64,000 bases of DNA, taken from NCBI RefSeq assembly GCF_963678635.1, contig NC_087064.1, positions 62,055,548 to 62,119,547 on the forward strand, written 5' to 3'. Below, piece by piece: positions 9,739 to 20,100 of the stretch. Each line of letters starts with the position of its first letter. The stretch's first letter is position 1. The notes under the pieces are model-generated. The model was not told the DNA's origin. It did not search any database and saw only the letters and a program-made list of their open reading frames with translations. A program made the position numbers and the translations under genes. The DNA comes from Symsagittifera roscoffensis. Its lineage: Eukaryota > Xenacoelomorpha > Acoela > Convolutidae.

Positions 9739-12112
9739 CTATTTTTGTGTTATATTCTTTTATTTGTGCGTCTAAAAGAATTTTGTTTATAGATGTAGAA
9801 AATATTCCAAAAAATCCTGCAAATAGTATGCGTGCTACACTTGCTTGTCTATTGACTTGTGTGTGTATAGCACATGTGTTATAGATTCCTTTTAAGAGTG
9901 AAAAAAGAAATCCAATAAAGTTTAACATTGCGTATGAAATAGTTAGTTTTTCTAAGATGTAGTAGGGCCATCCTAGAAAATCAAGAATTTCATTCTTGAG
10001 TGTAACAAAGCTAAAAATAGTGATAGGTGATATATCTTGGGGACGGTATTTTTCACCGTTTAGATATATATAATCTTTAATGTCTTTAAAATATCCGCTA
10101 TAGTCTTGCGTATAGATGTCTGCAAATCCTGCGGTTTCGGCAAGTTTGCGTAAGTTTTGGTCAATTGATTGTCTTTGTATTGTGTCCATTTGTGTTAATA
10201 ATTCCTGGAATTGTTGTGTTCTAATGTGATGTTGAATATCTGATTTTGAGTATATTTCTATTGATTGTAAGTCTATATTTGGGTTTCGAGCGATAGCGCG
10301 AATGCTTTCTGGTGAAAATTTTTTGAGTGATTGCATTAATGTGGGATATGGGGTGAGAAGGTAATATTTATCTTCATCAGGGTTTAGTTGTACTACGTTG
10401 TGGCTATTTTCTGATCCACATGGAACTGCGGTATCCCAGAAATAGGTTCTTCGTGAAAGTGTGTCAACGAAATGTACTTTATTCTTATAAAAGATAGGGA
10501 TTCTTTTATAACATCGTTTATCTTCAAAAACGTATAGTGGTGATACTTTTTTAGTACAAGTATAAAACCATAAGATGTTTCCTTCATAGTCTAAAAAATT
10601 TGATCTATTTCCTGATAGTAAATATCCTGCGTAGGGTATTTTTAATACTGCTAGTGCAAGTGATTGTAATATTTGTGTTCTTTCTAATTCGCATAGTTGG
10701 TGTAATGTTTCTAATTCGGAGAGTGACATTTCTTGAAAAATTCGGCTAATCGTGTAGTCTAGTTTCATATCTAAGTGAATATCATAGTGGATATTACCAA
10801 AATATGTACTATTCATTAGTGATAGTTCTTGTAAACGTGTGCTTTGATCGTTTTGGGGTTTTAAATGTCCACCAGGTTGACCTGTATTCTTTTGAAAATT
10901 AACTGGTATATATGATGTTCCTTCGTTTAGGGGATGACTTGTGGCGTATGGGTCGACTTTTATTTTTCCAGTGGTCATGTCGAATCCATTTTCGTATTCA
11001 ACTAATATTTCAGAGTATTGTGTTTTGTGAAGTGGGTTTCTGTATTTACATGCAAGTTCTGTTTCTTGATATATTTGAAAACGTGTTAATTTATTTTCTA
11101 TATTATGAATGTTTCGAAAATTAGAACTTATTTTTCGTAATGGATTTACTTGTTCATATGGTATTGATTGTATAAAATATTTTTCGTGAAATTTTATCAT
11201 ACGAGCGTGTATTTTTGCTACTTGAAATGTTGTACATGTGTCTTCGGGGAACCAAACAATTGTTGCGTGTGTTCTGGTTGTAGGGTCGCAATAACCTTGG
11301 TCGTTTTTACAAGGTAATCTAATTCCTTGATAAATCATTGTGTTGTCTGATAAATCTCGTGTGAGTTGTATTTTTTCGAGTTGTATTTTCCAATCGAAAA
11401 ACATTATTTCTTGGTATCCTTTATTTTTTGTGTCTGCTTTGCAGTTTGATGGGTCATTTATACCAATGTGTGGTATCCAGTGTTTATCGTGCATGTCATA
11501 GGTTAATCGTCCGTGTGCGCCGTTGTATGGGTATTTTTCATCTAATTTTATATGTCCTTGATATCTTTCAAGTTCTGCTTGATGTACAGAATCTGAAAAA
11601 ACTTGGAAATATACTAAATTTCTATCTGTGTTTTTATTTTTTGTGATGTTTAGTCGGAGTAACTCGTTTTTACAATCTTCGGGATTGAGATGTAAAAGTC
11701 GTTCTATATTACTCTGGTAGAATGATTCATGGTCAAGTCGGTTTTTATTTCCGTTTGAGACTTGTGAACAATGTACTTTCTTTTCAGAAAATGTTGCTGT
11801 GAATTTATATCCTATAACTGTAGTTGCTCGGGCTTTTGAATAAAGTGTTGCTATGACATTTGTAGTTTCTATGGCTTGGGGTTCTGTTTCGCACTGTGAT
11901 ACTTGATTTATTGCATACTTGTGTAGTGTTTTTTGTTCGTTTTCTTCACAATCGTAATGTGTTACTAATAAATCTTGGGTCCTGTGCGGGGAGAAGGGTT
12001 TATGTTTTGATTTGAGATTACTAGAAAAAGGAGTTGGAGAAAAATTAATAATTTTAGAATATACATGTGTATGATAATCCTGAGTATGGGTTATAAAATG
12101 TGATGTAACCAA
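9707..12112 (-). CDS. env: Envelope-like glycoprotein, main frame
   Basis: 801 codons, open from 12145. The frame has no ATG near its start (first ATG at about residue 207), so the N-terminus comes from upstream by splicing or recoding, or has been cut off by a frameshift. Visible features are many cysteines in the N-terminal half; N-glycosylation sequons at about 155, 434 and 502; a conserved-looking segment at 488-570 with C519, CYKRIPI (534-540) and a PC pair at 564-565; hydrophobic membrane segments at about 715-742 and 757-780; and a basic end. The position after pol fits env. The 488-570 segment resembles class III fusion glycoproteins of the chuvirus type that some invertebrate LTR elements have captured; this is from memory of the family and not verified. 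Confidence 0.6.
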   Translation of the reverse strand: MVTSHFITHTQDYHTHVYSKIINFSPTPFSSNLKSKHKPFSPHRTQDLLVTHYDCEENEQKTLHKYAINQVSQCETEPQAIETTNVIATLYSKARATTVIGYKFTATFSEKKVHCSQVSNGNKNRLDHESFYQSNIERLLHLNPEDCKNELLRLNITKNKNTDRNLVYFQVFSDSVHQAELERYQGHIKLDEKYPYNGAHGRLTYDMHDKHWIPHIGINDPSNCKADTKNKGYQEIMFFDWKIQLEKIQLTRDLSDNTMIYQGIRLPCKNDQGYCDPTTRTHATIVWFPEDTCTTFQVAKIHARMIKFHEKYFIQSIPYEQVNPLRKISSNFRNIHNIENKLTRFQIYQETELACKYRNPLHKTQYSEILVEYENGFDMTTGKIKVDPYATSHPLNEGTSYIPVNFQKNTGQPGGHLKPQNDQSTRLQELSLMNSTYFGNIHYDIHLDMKLDYTISRIFQEMSLSELETLHQLCELERTQILQSLALAVLKIPYAGYLLSGNRSNFLDYEGNILWFYTCTKKVSPLYVFEDKRCYKRIPIFYKNKVHFVDTLSRRTYFWDTAVPCGSENSHNVVQLNPDEDKYYLLTPYPTLMQSLKKFSPESIRAIARNPNIDLQSIEIYSKSDIQHHIRTQQFQELLTQMDTIQRQSIDQNLRKLAETAGFADIYTQDYSGYFKDIKDYIYLNGEKYRPQDISPITIFSFVTLKNEILDFLGWPYYILEKLTISYAMLNFIGFLFSLLKGIYNTCAIHTQVNRQASVARILFAGFFGIFSTSINKILLDAQIKEYNTKIATRQHIRRRT

Positions 12113-12947
12113 TTGTTTTTTTGGTATATCTGTCGTATTTATATATTATTTCAGTGGTTATAAATGGTGGTGGTAGTGATTGAGCTGTTATGTTTGGTGG
12201 GTTTAATGGGTAGGGATGTTGAGTAATGTTGTTTAATTTAACTGTGATTTCAAACTTTAATTGTAAACTGTTTTGTTGGAGTATTTGGATATTGTGATCA
12301 CGGATATCGTCGTGAATGTCTTGTCGGTATTGTAATCTATTAAGTGCCCAGTTGTGGAGGCGATTACTTTCTAGATGTTGTCCAAATAATGGTGGAGGGG
12401 CTGTAAATGTATTCCAATCTAGTCTTAAAGGGATATTTGTTGATGATTGTTCTCGATATCTGGCGTCGAGATTATTTGGAAAATTTAAGTTAAAAGGTGG
12501 TGGTGAAATCTGGCTTATTGATGGTGTTGATGGTAGTGATAATGTTTCTGGTAGTGATGAGGATGTTGTTGTATCCGTAGAAATATCTATTGGATCATTG
12601 ACTAAATTTAATTCACCTTGTGTAAATGAATGTGTTGTCCAATATGGTAGTCGTGATGCCTGGTTTGGGGGGTTAAAGGGATTTTCACGTATTTGTTCAG
12701 ATGTTGGTGTTGAACCTAAGTAATCTGATGGTAGGCTTGAGGTGCTACGTTGTGAAAGAAGCGTAGGGGTTTCTGGTAATATACCAATGGGGTTTTCTGG
12801 AGTGTTTTGTGATGGGGATTGAGGTATATCAAAATGAACTCGGGGAGTTAGAAAATTTCTGTTCCGTCGAGGATGTATAATTTGTCTATTTATTTCGACT
12901 GTATTTTGGTTTTGATTCTTAATTCTTGTGGTAGTGTTGGGTATAAG
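12054..12947 (-). CDS. Methionine-free 297-codon frame leading into the envelope frame
   Basis: An open frame with no ATG anywhere, bounded by TAA at 12948-12950 and 12054-12056. The first half is Ser/Thr/Pro/Asn-rich (for example PETPTLLSQRS). The second half looks structured, with the sequons NNIT and NPPNIT. Its 3' end overlaps the 801-aa frame, which lies in another register. The two registers meet at a run of seven A residues (T-run at 12116-12122). It probably encodes the N-terminal part of the envelope ectodomain, accessed by splicing or by frameshift. A homologous frame is present in copy 2 (63606 onward). Confidence 0.55.
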   Translation of the reverse strand, partial: LIPNTTTRIKNQNQNTVEINRQIIHPRRNRNFLTPRVHFDIPQSPSQNTPENPIGILPETPTLLSQRSTSSLPSDYLGSTPTSEQIRENPFNPPNQASRLPYWTTHSFTQGELNLVNDPIDISTDTTTSSSLPETLSLPSTPSISQISPPPFNLNFPNNLDARYREQSSTNIPLRLDWNTFTAPPPLFGQHLESNRLHNWALNRLQYRQDIHDDIRDHNIQILQQNSLQLKFEITVKLNNITQHPYPLNPPNITAQSLPPPFITTEIIYKYDRYTKKTIGYITFYNPYSGLSYTCIF

Positions 12948-13171
12948 TTATATGTTGGTTCGCTTAGAGGTGCTTGTCGTTGAACTGGTTCTAGTGGTTC
13001 TGATAAACGAGCGTGTCGTTCTTCAAAAGTGTATGGGTTATCTTGAAAGGAAATTCGTGTAGATGTTTGAGGATTATTGGTAGTTGAAGGTGTTGTTGGG
13101 TTATCTTGGGATGATGTCGGTGAAGACTGACTTGGTGACTTTTGGGTAGCAATTTTTGATAGCTTTTTGGT
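12890..13171 (-). CDS. Upstream piece of the methionine-free frame
   Basis: 94 codons open between TAG (13172-13174) and TAA (12890-12892), rich in Ser/Pro/Thr/Gln, with FQDNPYTFEERHARL as its most distinctive stretch. In copy 2 the same protein continues without a break into what is here the next frame. In copy 1 a 16-bp deletion near 12915-12922, relative to copy 2, separates the two. It also lacks ATG. Confidence 0.5.
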   Translation of the reverse strand, partial: TKKLSKIATQKSPSQSSPTSSQDNPTTPSTTNNPQTSTRISFQDNPYTFEERHARLSEPLEPVQRQAPLSEPTYNLYPTLPQELRIKTKIQSK

Positions 13172-13191
13172 CTATTCTTTTAGTGAAAAAG

Positions 13192-13368
13192 TTAATGTTT
13201 ATTAAAGTATTCTTCTAAGAAAAGAATTAGGAGGATTGTTGCTAGAGCGAATGTGATGATTGCTTTCTTTATACATTTGCATATAGTCAAAATGAGGGAT
13301 GATAGAAATGTTATGAAAATTACAAATAGTAGAAAAATATCAGTTCTACTGAAAATAGTTCGTATCAT
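13192..13368 (-). CDS. Small hydrophobic ORF b (58 aa), two membrane segments
   Basis: Starts MIRTIFSRTDIF. Two hydrophobic stretches (about 12-30 and 36-51) are separated by CKCIKK, and it ends EEYFNKH. Copy 2 encodes the same protein (63452-63640) with almost no changes, which supports translation. It lies between pol and the envelope frames and directly precedes the methionine-free frame, so it could be a signal-anchor exon or leader for the envelope, or a separate small membrane protein. Confidence 0.55.
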   Translation of the reverse strand: MIRTIFSRTDIFLLFVIFITFLSSLILTICKCIKKAIITFALATILLILFLEEYFNKH

Positions 13369-13403
13369 TTAGACAATTTTATAAATCGTACCTGTGGATA
13401 TAA

Positions 13404-13595
13404 TCAAGGGTTTTTGAAAGTTGGAGAAATAGTTCGAATATAGTGTAGAAAATTAAAAAAAATATTACAAAAAATGATTAAGAGTATTAGAAAAGATTCA
13501 AGGATATCAAAAAGAAATATTATGAAAGTTTCAAGTATCGTAAAAAATTGTTTGAGGTTTGTGATAATTTTAGTGACTGTTTGATAGAAGAGCAT
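13404..13595 (-). CDS. Small hydrophobic ORF a (63 aa)
   Basis: A membrane-protein-like frame with the central block IIFLFDILESFLILLIIFC. In copy 2 the equivalent (63225-63455) is 76 aa and its stop overlaps the ATG of ORF b. Here a one-base difference in a T-run changes the last residues and ends the frame early. Function unknown. Its persistence in both copies in the same position argues for a real gene. Confidence 0.5.
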   Translation of the reverse strand: MLFYQTVTKIITNLKQFFTILETFIIFLFDILESFLILLIIFCNIFFNFLHYIRTISPTFKNP

Positions 13596-14190
13596 TTAAG
13601 AAATGGCTTCGTGATCGAATATTTTTTGTTGTTTGGGGCAATTTTCAAGTGTGGTCGGATTATTTATTAGTTTTTTGACAAGTGGGTTGAGTTTTGTAAA
13701 AAAATTGTTGGGGGCAATTTTTATGGTGATCGGGAGGTCTTCTTTGTCTTTATTTTCATTTGTCAAATGATCTGGGGTATTTTTGAGATTTTTATACTTT
13801 AGGCTAAATAAAATGGTCGTTCTTTTACTTTGGGCTAATTTAACATATTTGTTTGGGGGGTATTTGAGGGCTGAGTTGGGGAAATATTGTTGATCTTTGG
13901 TTTATTAGATAAGGGAGGGTTATGATATTATGGTGATATTTATTTTAGTTGTCAAGTTGGAGTGGTTTGCTTATTTTTGACCTGGAGGTCGTAGAGTTAT
14001 AGTTATAGATATGCCTGGAGTTTAATATTTTTCGTCTAGTTGGTTTGTGTTAAAGTTATAGAAGGTGACGGATTGGATGAATCCTATTGGCTAATTTTGA
14101 ACTAGAATCGCTGCGTGTTTATCAGCATGTTATCTTGAAAAATGAAAGTGTGAAATGTTTCAGAGGTGCAAAGATTTTTAAATGTAGAAT
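13596..14190 (-). other. Spacer between Gag-Pol and the envelope region
   Basis: About 600 bp with no reading frame, well conserved in copy 2 (62632-63224). It may hold the promoter or splice sites used for the downstream genes. In copy 2 a TATAAAA lies at 62794-62800; copy 1 has TATTAAA at the same place. Confidence 0.4.
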
Positions 14191-17100
14191 TTAAGGTTGT
14201 TTTTGAAATTCAACTTTCTTTAATATTTTAGATTGTGGGATGAATACTTTATAATTTTTACGTGGTTGATTTCTAAGTCGTGAAGACTCTCTATGTTCTG
14301 ATTTGTCGATTTGTTTTTGGGGTATTATTTGTTCTGTCATTTTTCTATTTTTTCGTTCTTTTTGAGATGTATTTTGATCGAGATTTTTTGTATTGTTTTT
14401 TGTGGTGTTTGATTTTGTATTTTGATTTCCGAGGTGAATATCATTTTGTTCCTTTGTTATGTTGTCCGTATGTGGGTTATTTTGAATAACTTTTAAACCT
14501 GTAAAAGAATATAATTGAGTTAGTTCGCGGAGTGCGTATTCTTTTGGATAATAAGGTAATAGGTTATTTCGGTGTTGAACGATTTCTTTTTTATCTGAGT
14601 CGGTGATTTTATATGTGACATTAGTGGGTTTTGCAATTATTTGGTATGGTCCTTTACGAAGGGGTTGTAACTTTTTTGAAATTCCTTTTTGAGTATTAAA
14701 ATTGGGTATTAAAACAAATGTTCCAATTTTTAAATCGGAGGCTGGTGTAAAGCGTGAATTTATTTGTTCATTAATATTTTGCCTTTGTAACAACTTTTTT
14801 GTTACCTTTTGGTAAATTTCATTGTGTTTTTTATCTCTGTTTAGAATCCATTCGGTGTGTGTACCGGAGGCTAATTTAAGAATTTGTGGGTGATGAAAAT
14901 GATCTTCATCGTGTGTATGTAATGGTAGGTTATAACAAATTGAGTCTTTATTTGGTTGACAATAACCTTGTGCGTTTTTATGAGAGTTTGCTGTAAACAT
15001 TATTGGTTTGCGTGGCTTTTGGTTAAAAACCATTTCATATGGTGACATTCCTAAACTTGTCGTGATTTGTGAATTATATGCTAAGGGAAATAGTTTTACA
15101 TCTGCTGACCATTCGGTATATCTTGAATCATTTCCATTGATGGTACATCTGAGATATTCTTGTAATGAACGGTTCATACCTTCGACTAAGCCGTTTGTCC
15201 AAGGTGCGTGAGATGTACGTGGTTTGTGTTTAATGTTATATAAATGACATAGTGTGATGATTTCATTATTTATGAATTCTGTACCGTTGTCTGTAACTAA
15301 AATTTCTGGTAGTCCGAATTTTGCTATCCAGTGTTCATAGAGTGTTGTGTAAGCGTAATAAGCGTTACAATGTGGTACTGGGTTAAGTGCTACATAATGT
15401 GTAAATGCGTCAACAATTACCATAATGTAGGAGTTTCCTTCGGATGAGGGTGAAATTGGTCCTTTGGTATCAAATGAGATACGATGATTAAAGTACAAAC
15501 TTTGTCCTTTAAAATCTTGTTTTTGTGCTATTTGTTTTTGATTTGGGTAAGGTTTATTTAGTTGACATACTATACAGTCATTGCATAGTACTTTTATCCA
15601 AATTGGTGCATTTGGGAAATAAAAGTTTTGTATAAAATTTGAATATGTTTTTTCTGATCCAGAGTGTCCTTTAATATTTTGTGTATGTGAAATATTAAAA
15701 GCTATAAGAATCATACTTAAAGGGAGACAGGGAGCTGTAGATTCATTTAGTTTGTATTCTAGAAGGTCTGTGTTTTCGTTAATTGTTGTATTGTTGAATT
15801 TTCGAAAATATCGGAGGAGTGTTTTGTTTCCTAGAATAGTTGAATCTGCTTTGATAGGTTTAGTTTTATATTTGTGCCATGATTTCAGTTGTCGAATTAC
15901 TGGGTCAAGGTTTTGATATTGTTTCAGTGTTGAAATTGTAATTGTTTCTGTTGGGGGGAGAAAAATGTTTTCGATTTCTAATTTAGATAAGGGTATTGTG
16001 TCAAGTGGGTCATGGAGGTCAAAAACTTGATTTATTGTGTATTTTGAATCGTTTGTTTGTGGTCCTGATAAGTTTATTTTATCAGTCAGATTTTCTTTTT
16101 CAATTAGTGGAAAATGGTCTTTTTTAGGCGGGTATTGTTTTATTCTTTTTTGTTGGGTGTTGTTTTTTATCCATTGTGAATATGGGATTGGTTTAAAAGT
16201 TGATGTTCCAAGTAGATCAACTTCATAGTGATTATTTTGACAATCTAAATAAAGTGGGAAATGTTGTAAATTATTTATTTGTGATTGTTCAACGTCAGTT
16301 TTTACTGCATATTTGCATTCCAATCGGGGTGATGTTTCATTTTCTGCAAGGTAGAATTTTATGTTTTTGGGTATTTCAACTGTGGTTTTTCGTGTAAGTA
16401 ATTCAGGTGGCGTATTTCGACTTAAGGTGTCTGGTAATGCAAGATTTTTTCCTGCGGTCCAAACTATATGTAAGTTTGGGAATTTCCTTAAAATGAGTTG
16501 AAATCTATAAACTCGGTGGTTTGGATTAGACTTTTGTGTAAAAAGAAAGATGATTGGTTTATGGTCTGTGAATAGAACTGTGGGATGTTTTGATCCAAGT
16601 ATCAGAAATTCATATTCTGTTAGTGTATATATTATGGCTGTACATTCTCTCATTAGAGTTGAGAGTCTTAGTTCTGCTTGAGTGAATAAGCGAGAATTTA
16701 CTGATATGAGGTTCATTTTATTTGTACTATTATGTGATTGTAATAATGCTGCGCCGATGCCAAAGTTCGAAGCATCGCACATTGCATAAAATGGTTGATT
16801 TGAATCTGGAATTGTGTTTGAAATTTGTTCAGTTAGAAGTTTTTTAATTTCTTCAAATCGTGCTTGATGTTCTATATTCCATTCAAAATTATTTTGTTGT
16901 CTAAGTATGTTATAGAATGGTCGTAGATATAATTGCATTTTATAAACATATTTGCTTAAAAAGTTTAACATTCCAAGGAATTCTTGGATTTTCTTTTTAT
17001 TTGTTGGTGGTTGGAGTTTTTGAATAGCGTCTATACGTGATTTCAATGGAGTGATTGTTTTTCTTTCTATATTATGCCCTAAGAATTTAACTTTTGTCAA

Positions 17101-20100
17101 AAAGAAGTGTGATTTATCGGGGGCGGCCTTCAGATTTTCGTTCTGAAGTATTTGGTGATATTGTTCTAAAACATTGAACATTTCCTCTTTTGTTTGTGAT
17201 TGCATAAAAACATCGTCTAAATAGGTGATTGCGTTTTTCTTGAGTATTAGTGGTCGAAAAATTTTGTTCATAAAAGCTGAAAATGCTGCTGGTCCTATGG
17301 ATATTCCATAGAATAAGCGGTTGAATTCGTATTGTTGATTTCCAATAACAAATTGTGTTAAGCGTCGTGATTGTTCATCTAATGGCATTTGATTATATGC
17401 ACTATTCATATCGGCGGTGGTAAAGTATTTTCCGTTTATTTTTGTTAAAATAACTTGTATTGGTTCAATGGGCCAATTACACTTTGATTCATCTATGAGT
17501 GAGTTGAGGTATCTAGCATCGAGAACAATTTTTAATGATTCTCCTTTGGCTAGAATGATAACAGGGTTGATAAATGTGTTGCCTTTTGGTTGTTCCTCTT
17601 TGTTTACTGGTGATATAATGTTGTATTGTTCTAAAATGTCGAGTAATCTGTTCACTTTATCGTGTAAGTGAATTGGTACTTTACTTGCTCTTTGTTTTTT
17701 GAAAACTGCGTCTGGTTTTAATGGGAGATGTAGTGATGAGCTGATTTTGCCAACATCAAATTTGGATGTTGCATAGACTGATGAATATTTAATTAGCTGT
17801 TTTGCTAGTTTTTCAAATTCGTCTTGTGTTATTTGTGAATGTTGGAAATTAAACATTGTTAAAAATTTCTGTTGATTCTCTGTGTAGTTACTTATGTTGA
17901 ATGTAGGTTTGAAATATGGGGTTTTTGTGAAATAATCCGTATTTCTGTTTTCGTTACTTATTATATTATTTATAGATAATTCTTCATTAAGGATTGTGGA
18001 TTGGCAAATATCTAGTAATTGGAGTATATTTTTTACACGATATGCTTTTTCGTGTATTGGTAATATTGTAGCGTTGGTTTCGCAATAGCCTAAAAGTCCT
18101 AAAGGTAATGTTACTTGGTAAGGTGTATTGTTGTATACATGTAAGGAAATAATATCTGAATTCGAGTTTTTCAAATATTTTATTGATGAGATTGTGATTT
18201 TGAAAAACTTATGAATAGGTTTGAATTCAAAATCTGACATATAAAATTTTTGTTTGTTTTGTTTTTTATCATATTGGTGAACTTGTTTGATTGAAAAATT
18301 ATAGATGTTTCCTGATAGTGGTTTCAAGTGTTTTCTTTGTTGGTTATATATTGGGTAAAATTTTGAAAAAAATGGTGGTTGTTTATTTAATCTTTGAAAA
18401 AATGTTAGGGATGTGTCTTTTGTTTTTGTATATTTATCTTTGATTAATATTTTACTATTCAAGATGTTGATTGTTGGTATATATTTAGAGATAAATGGTA
18501 TTCCAATGATATTATGTTTAATATCAGTGATATGGAATATTTGTTTAAATGGTTTGGTTAAAATTTTGTTTTGCTCCATTGTTCTTGTGGGGAGAAGAAA
18601 TAATTGAATTTTTCCGTAGTTTATTAATGTTGATCCTTGTGCTGTTGCTAGTTTGCTGGAGGTTTCAAGAGGTGTTAGCTTTGGGTGTAAGGTTTTTATT
18701 TCATTCCATGTGGGAATGTTTATTATATTTGATTCTGCTCCTGAATCAATTAAAAAATCAATTTCAAGATCTGGTGGTTGAAATTCTTTGCTTTTTGGAC
18801 TTTCCAAAAGAAATGGTATTGTCCAAATTTTTTCTTTGGGTTGTTCTTTTTGTATGTTTTGATAGATGTGATTTGTATTCAAGCATTTTGTTTTTTCTTT
18901 CTCATTGGGTTGGTTTGTAGTGTTAATTTCATTAGTTTTTTGTGTCGTCGGTGTGGAATGGACGGGTTCAATATAATAATTGTGAAGGAGTTCTGATTGA
19001 TTCTCATATATGTGTGATGAAAAAGGTTCTTCATATATAACAGGTTCATAGTCATTTTCGACTTTTATCATGTTGATGGAGAGAGTGTTTTCTGCATCGC
19101 TTTCTGAATCTGATGATCCACAGTTTATTTGGTTGAGTTGTAACGTATCAGTTACTGTGTCATCAATACCTGGAGGGTCTGATGTTGTTTCTGGATTAGA
19201 TTGTACTTGATTAATATGTCTTTGATGTTTAGGTGTACTACTTCTGTGGCGATTATTAGAATTATTATAGTTATTATTATTCCGGTGTGGTGATTGGGAA
19301 TAATTTCTATAACGATTATTATAACTTGAGTGTCGATTTTGTGAATTATTTCGCGATCTGTTTTGGTAATTATTGTTTGGTCTGTTATAGTTCGATCTAT
19401 TATATGAGTTATTCCTTGATTGATTGTTCGGGTAATTCTGGTTTCGGTTGTTTGAATAACTTCTATTCCGATTATTTGAGTAGTTTCTATTCCTATTGTA
19501 TGATGAATTTCGTGATTGATTGTTTGGATAATAATTATTTCTTGATTGGGAATTAGATCTAGAAACAAATCGTTGTGTATTTGAATGTGATCTGGAGTAG
19601 TTATTTCGACTATTTGGTCTATTGTAGTGATTTTGTGATGAATTATGCGTGTTTCTTCGTTCTGGTGATCTTCCTCTATAACTTGAGTTATATGGTGATT
19701 GATTTCTTGTATAATTTGTATTGTTCGGGAGTGGTTTTCCTGAACTGTTGTTGCTGTAGACTGTTTTGTTCGGTAGATTTTGATCTTTTTTCATGTATTG
19801 ATAGAATGATTTATTTGGTTCTTTATATTTTTGAGGTTTATTTTGATTGTCTTGCTGTTTTTGTCTACATTCAGAAATACTATGTCCGTATCGTCGGCAA
19901 TAATTACACCATTTTTTGAAAGATGGTTTGCCTTTAAAGTTTGGGTGTTTTTCGTAAATATTGAGTATTTCAGTGATTTTTTCAACGAGATCTGTATCTG
20001 ATTCCTGTATATTGTTTATATTTGTGGAAGCTGTTTCAATTCTGTTAACGTATTGTAATTTAAGATTTTCCGTTTCTTCGAGTTTCATTGTGATTTCTGC

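Noticed and set aside
12316-12723. 135-codon plus-strand frame inside the giant element
   Set aside because: It is antisense to the methionine-free frame, which is conserved in copy 2 and has the element's composition; the plus frame is its shadow.
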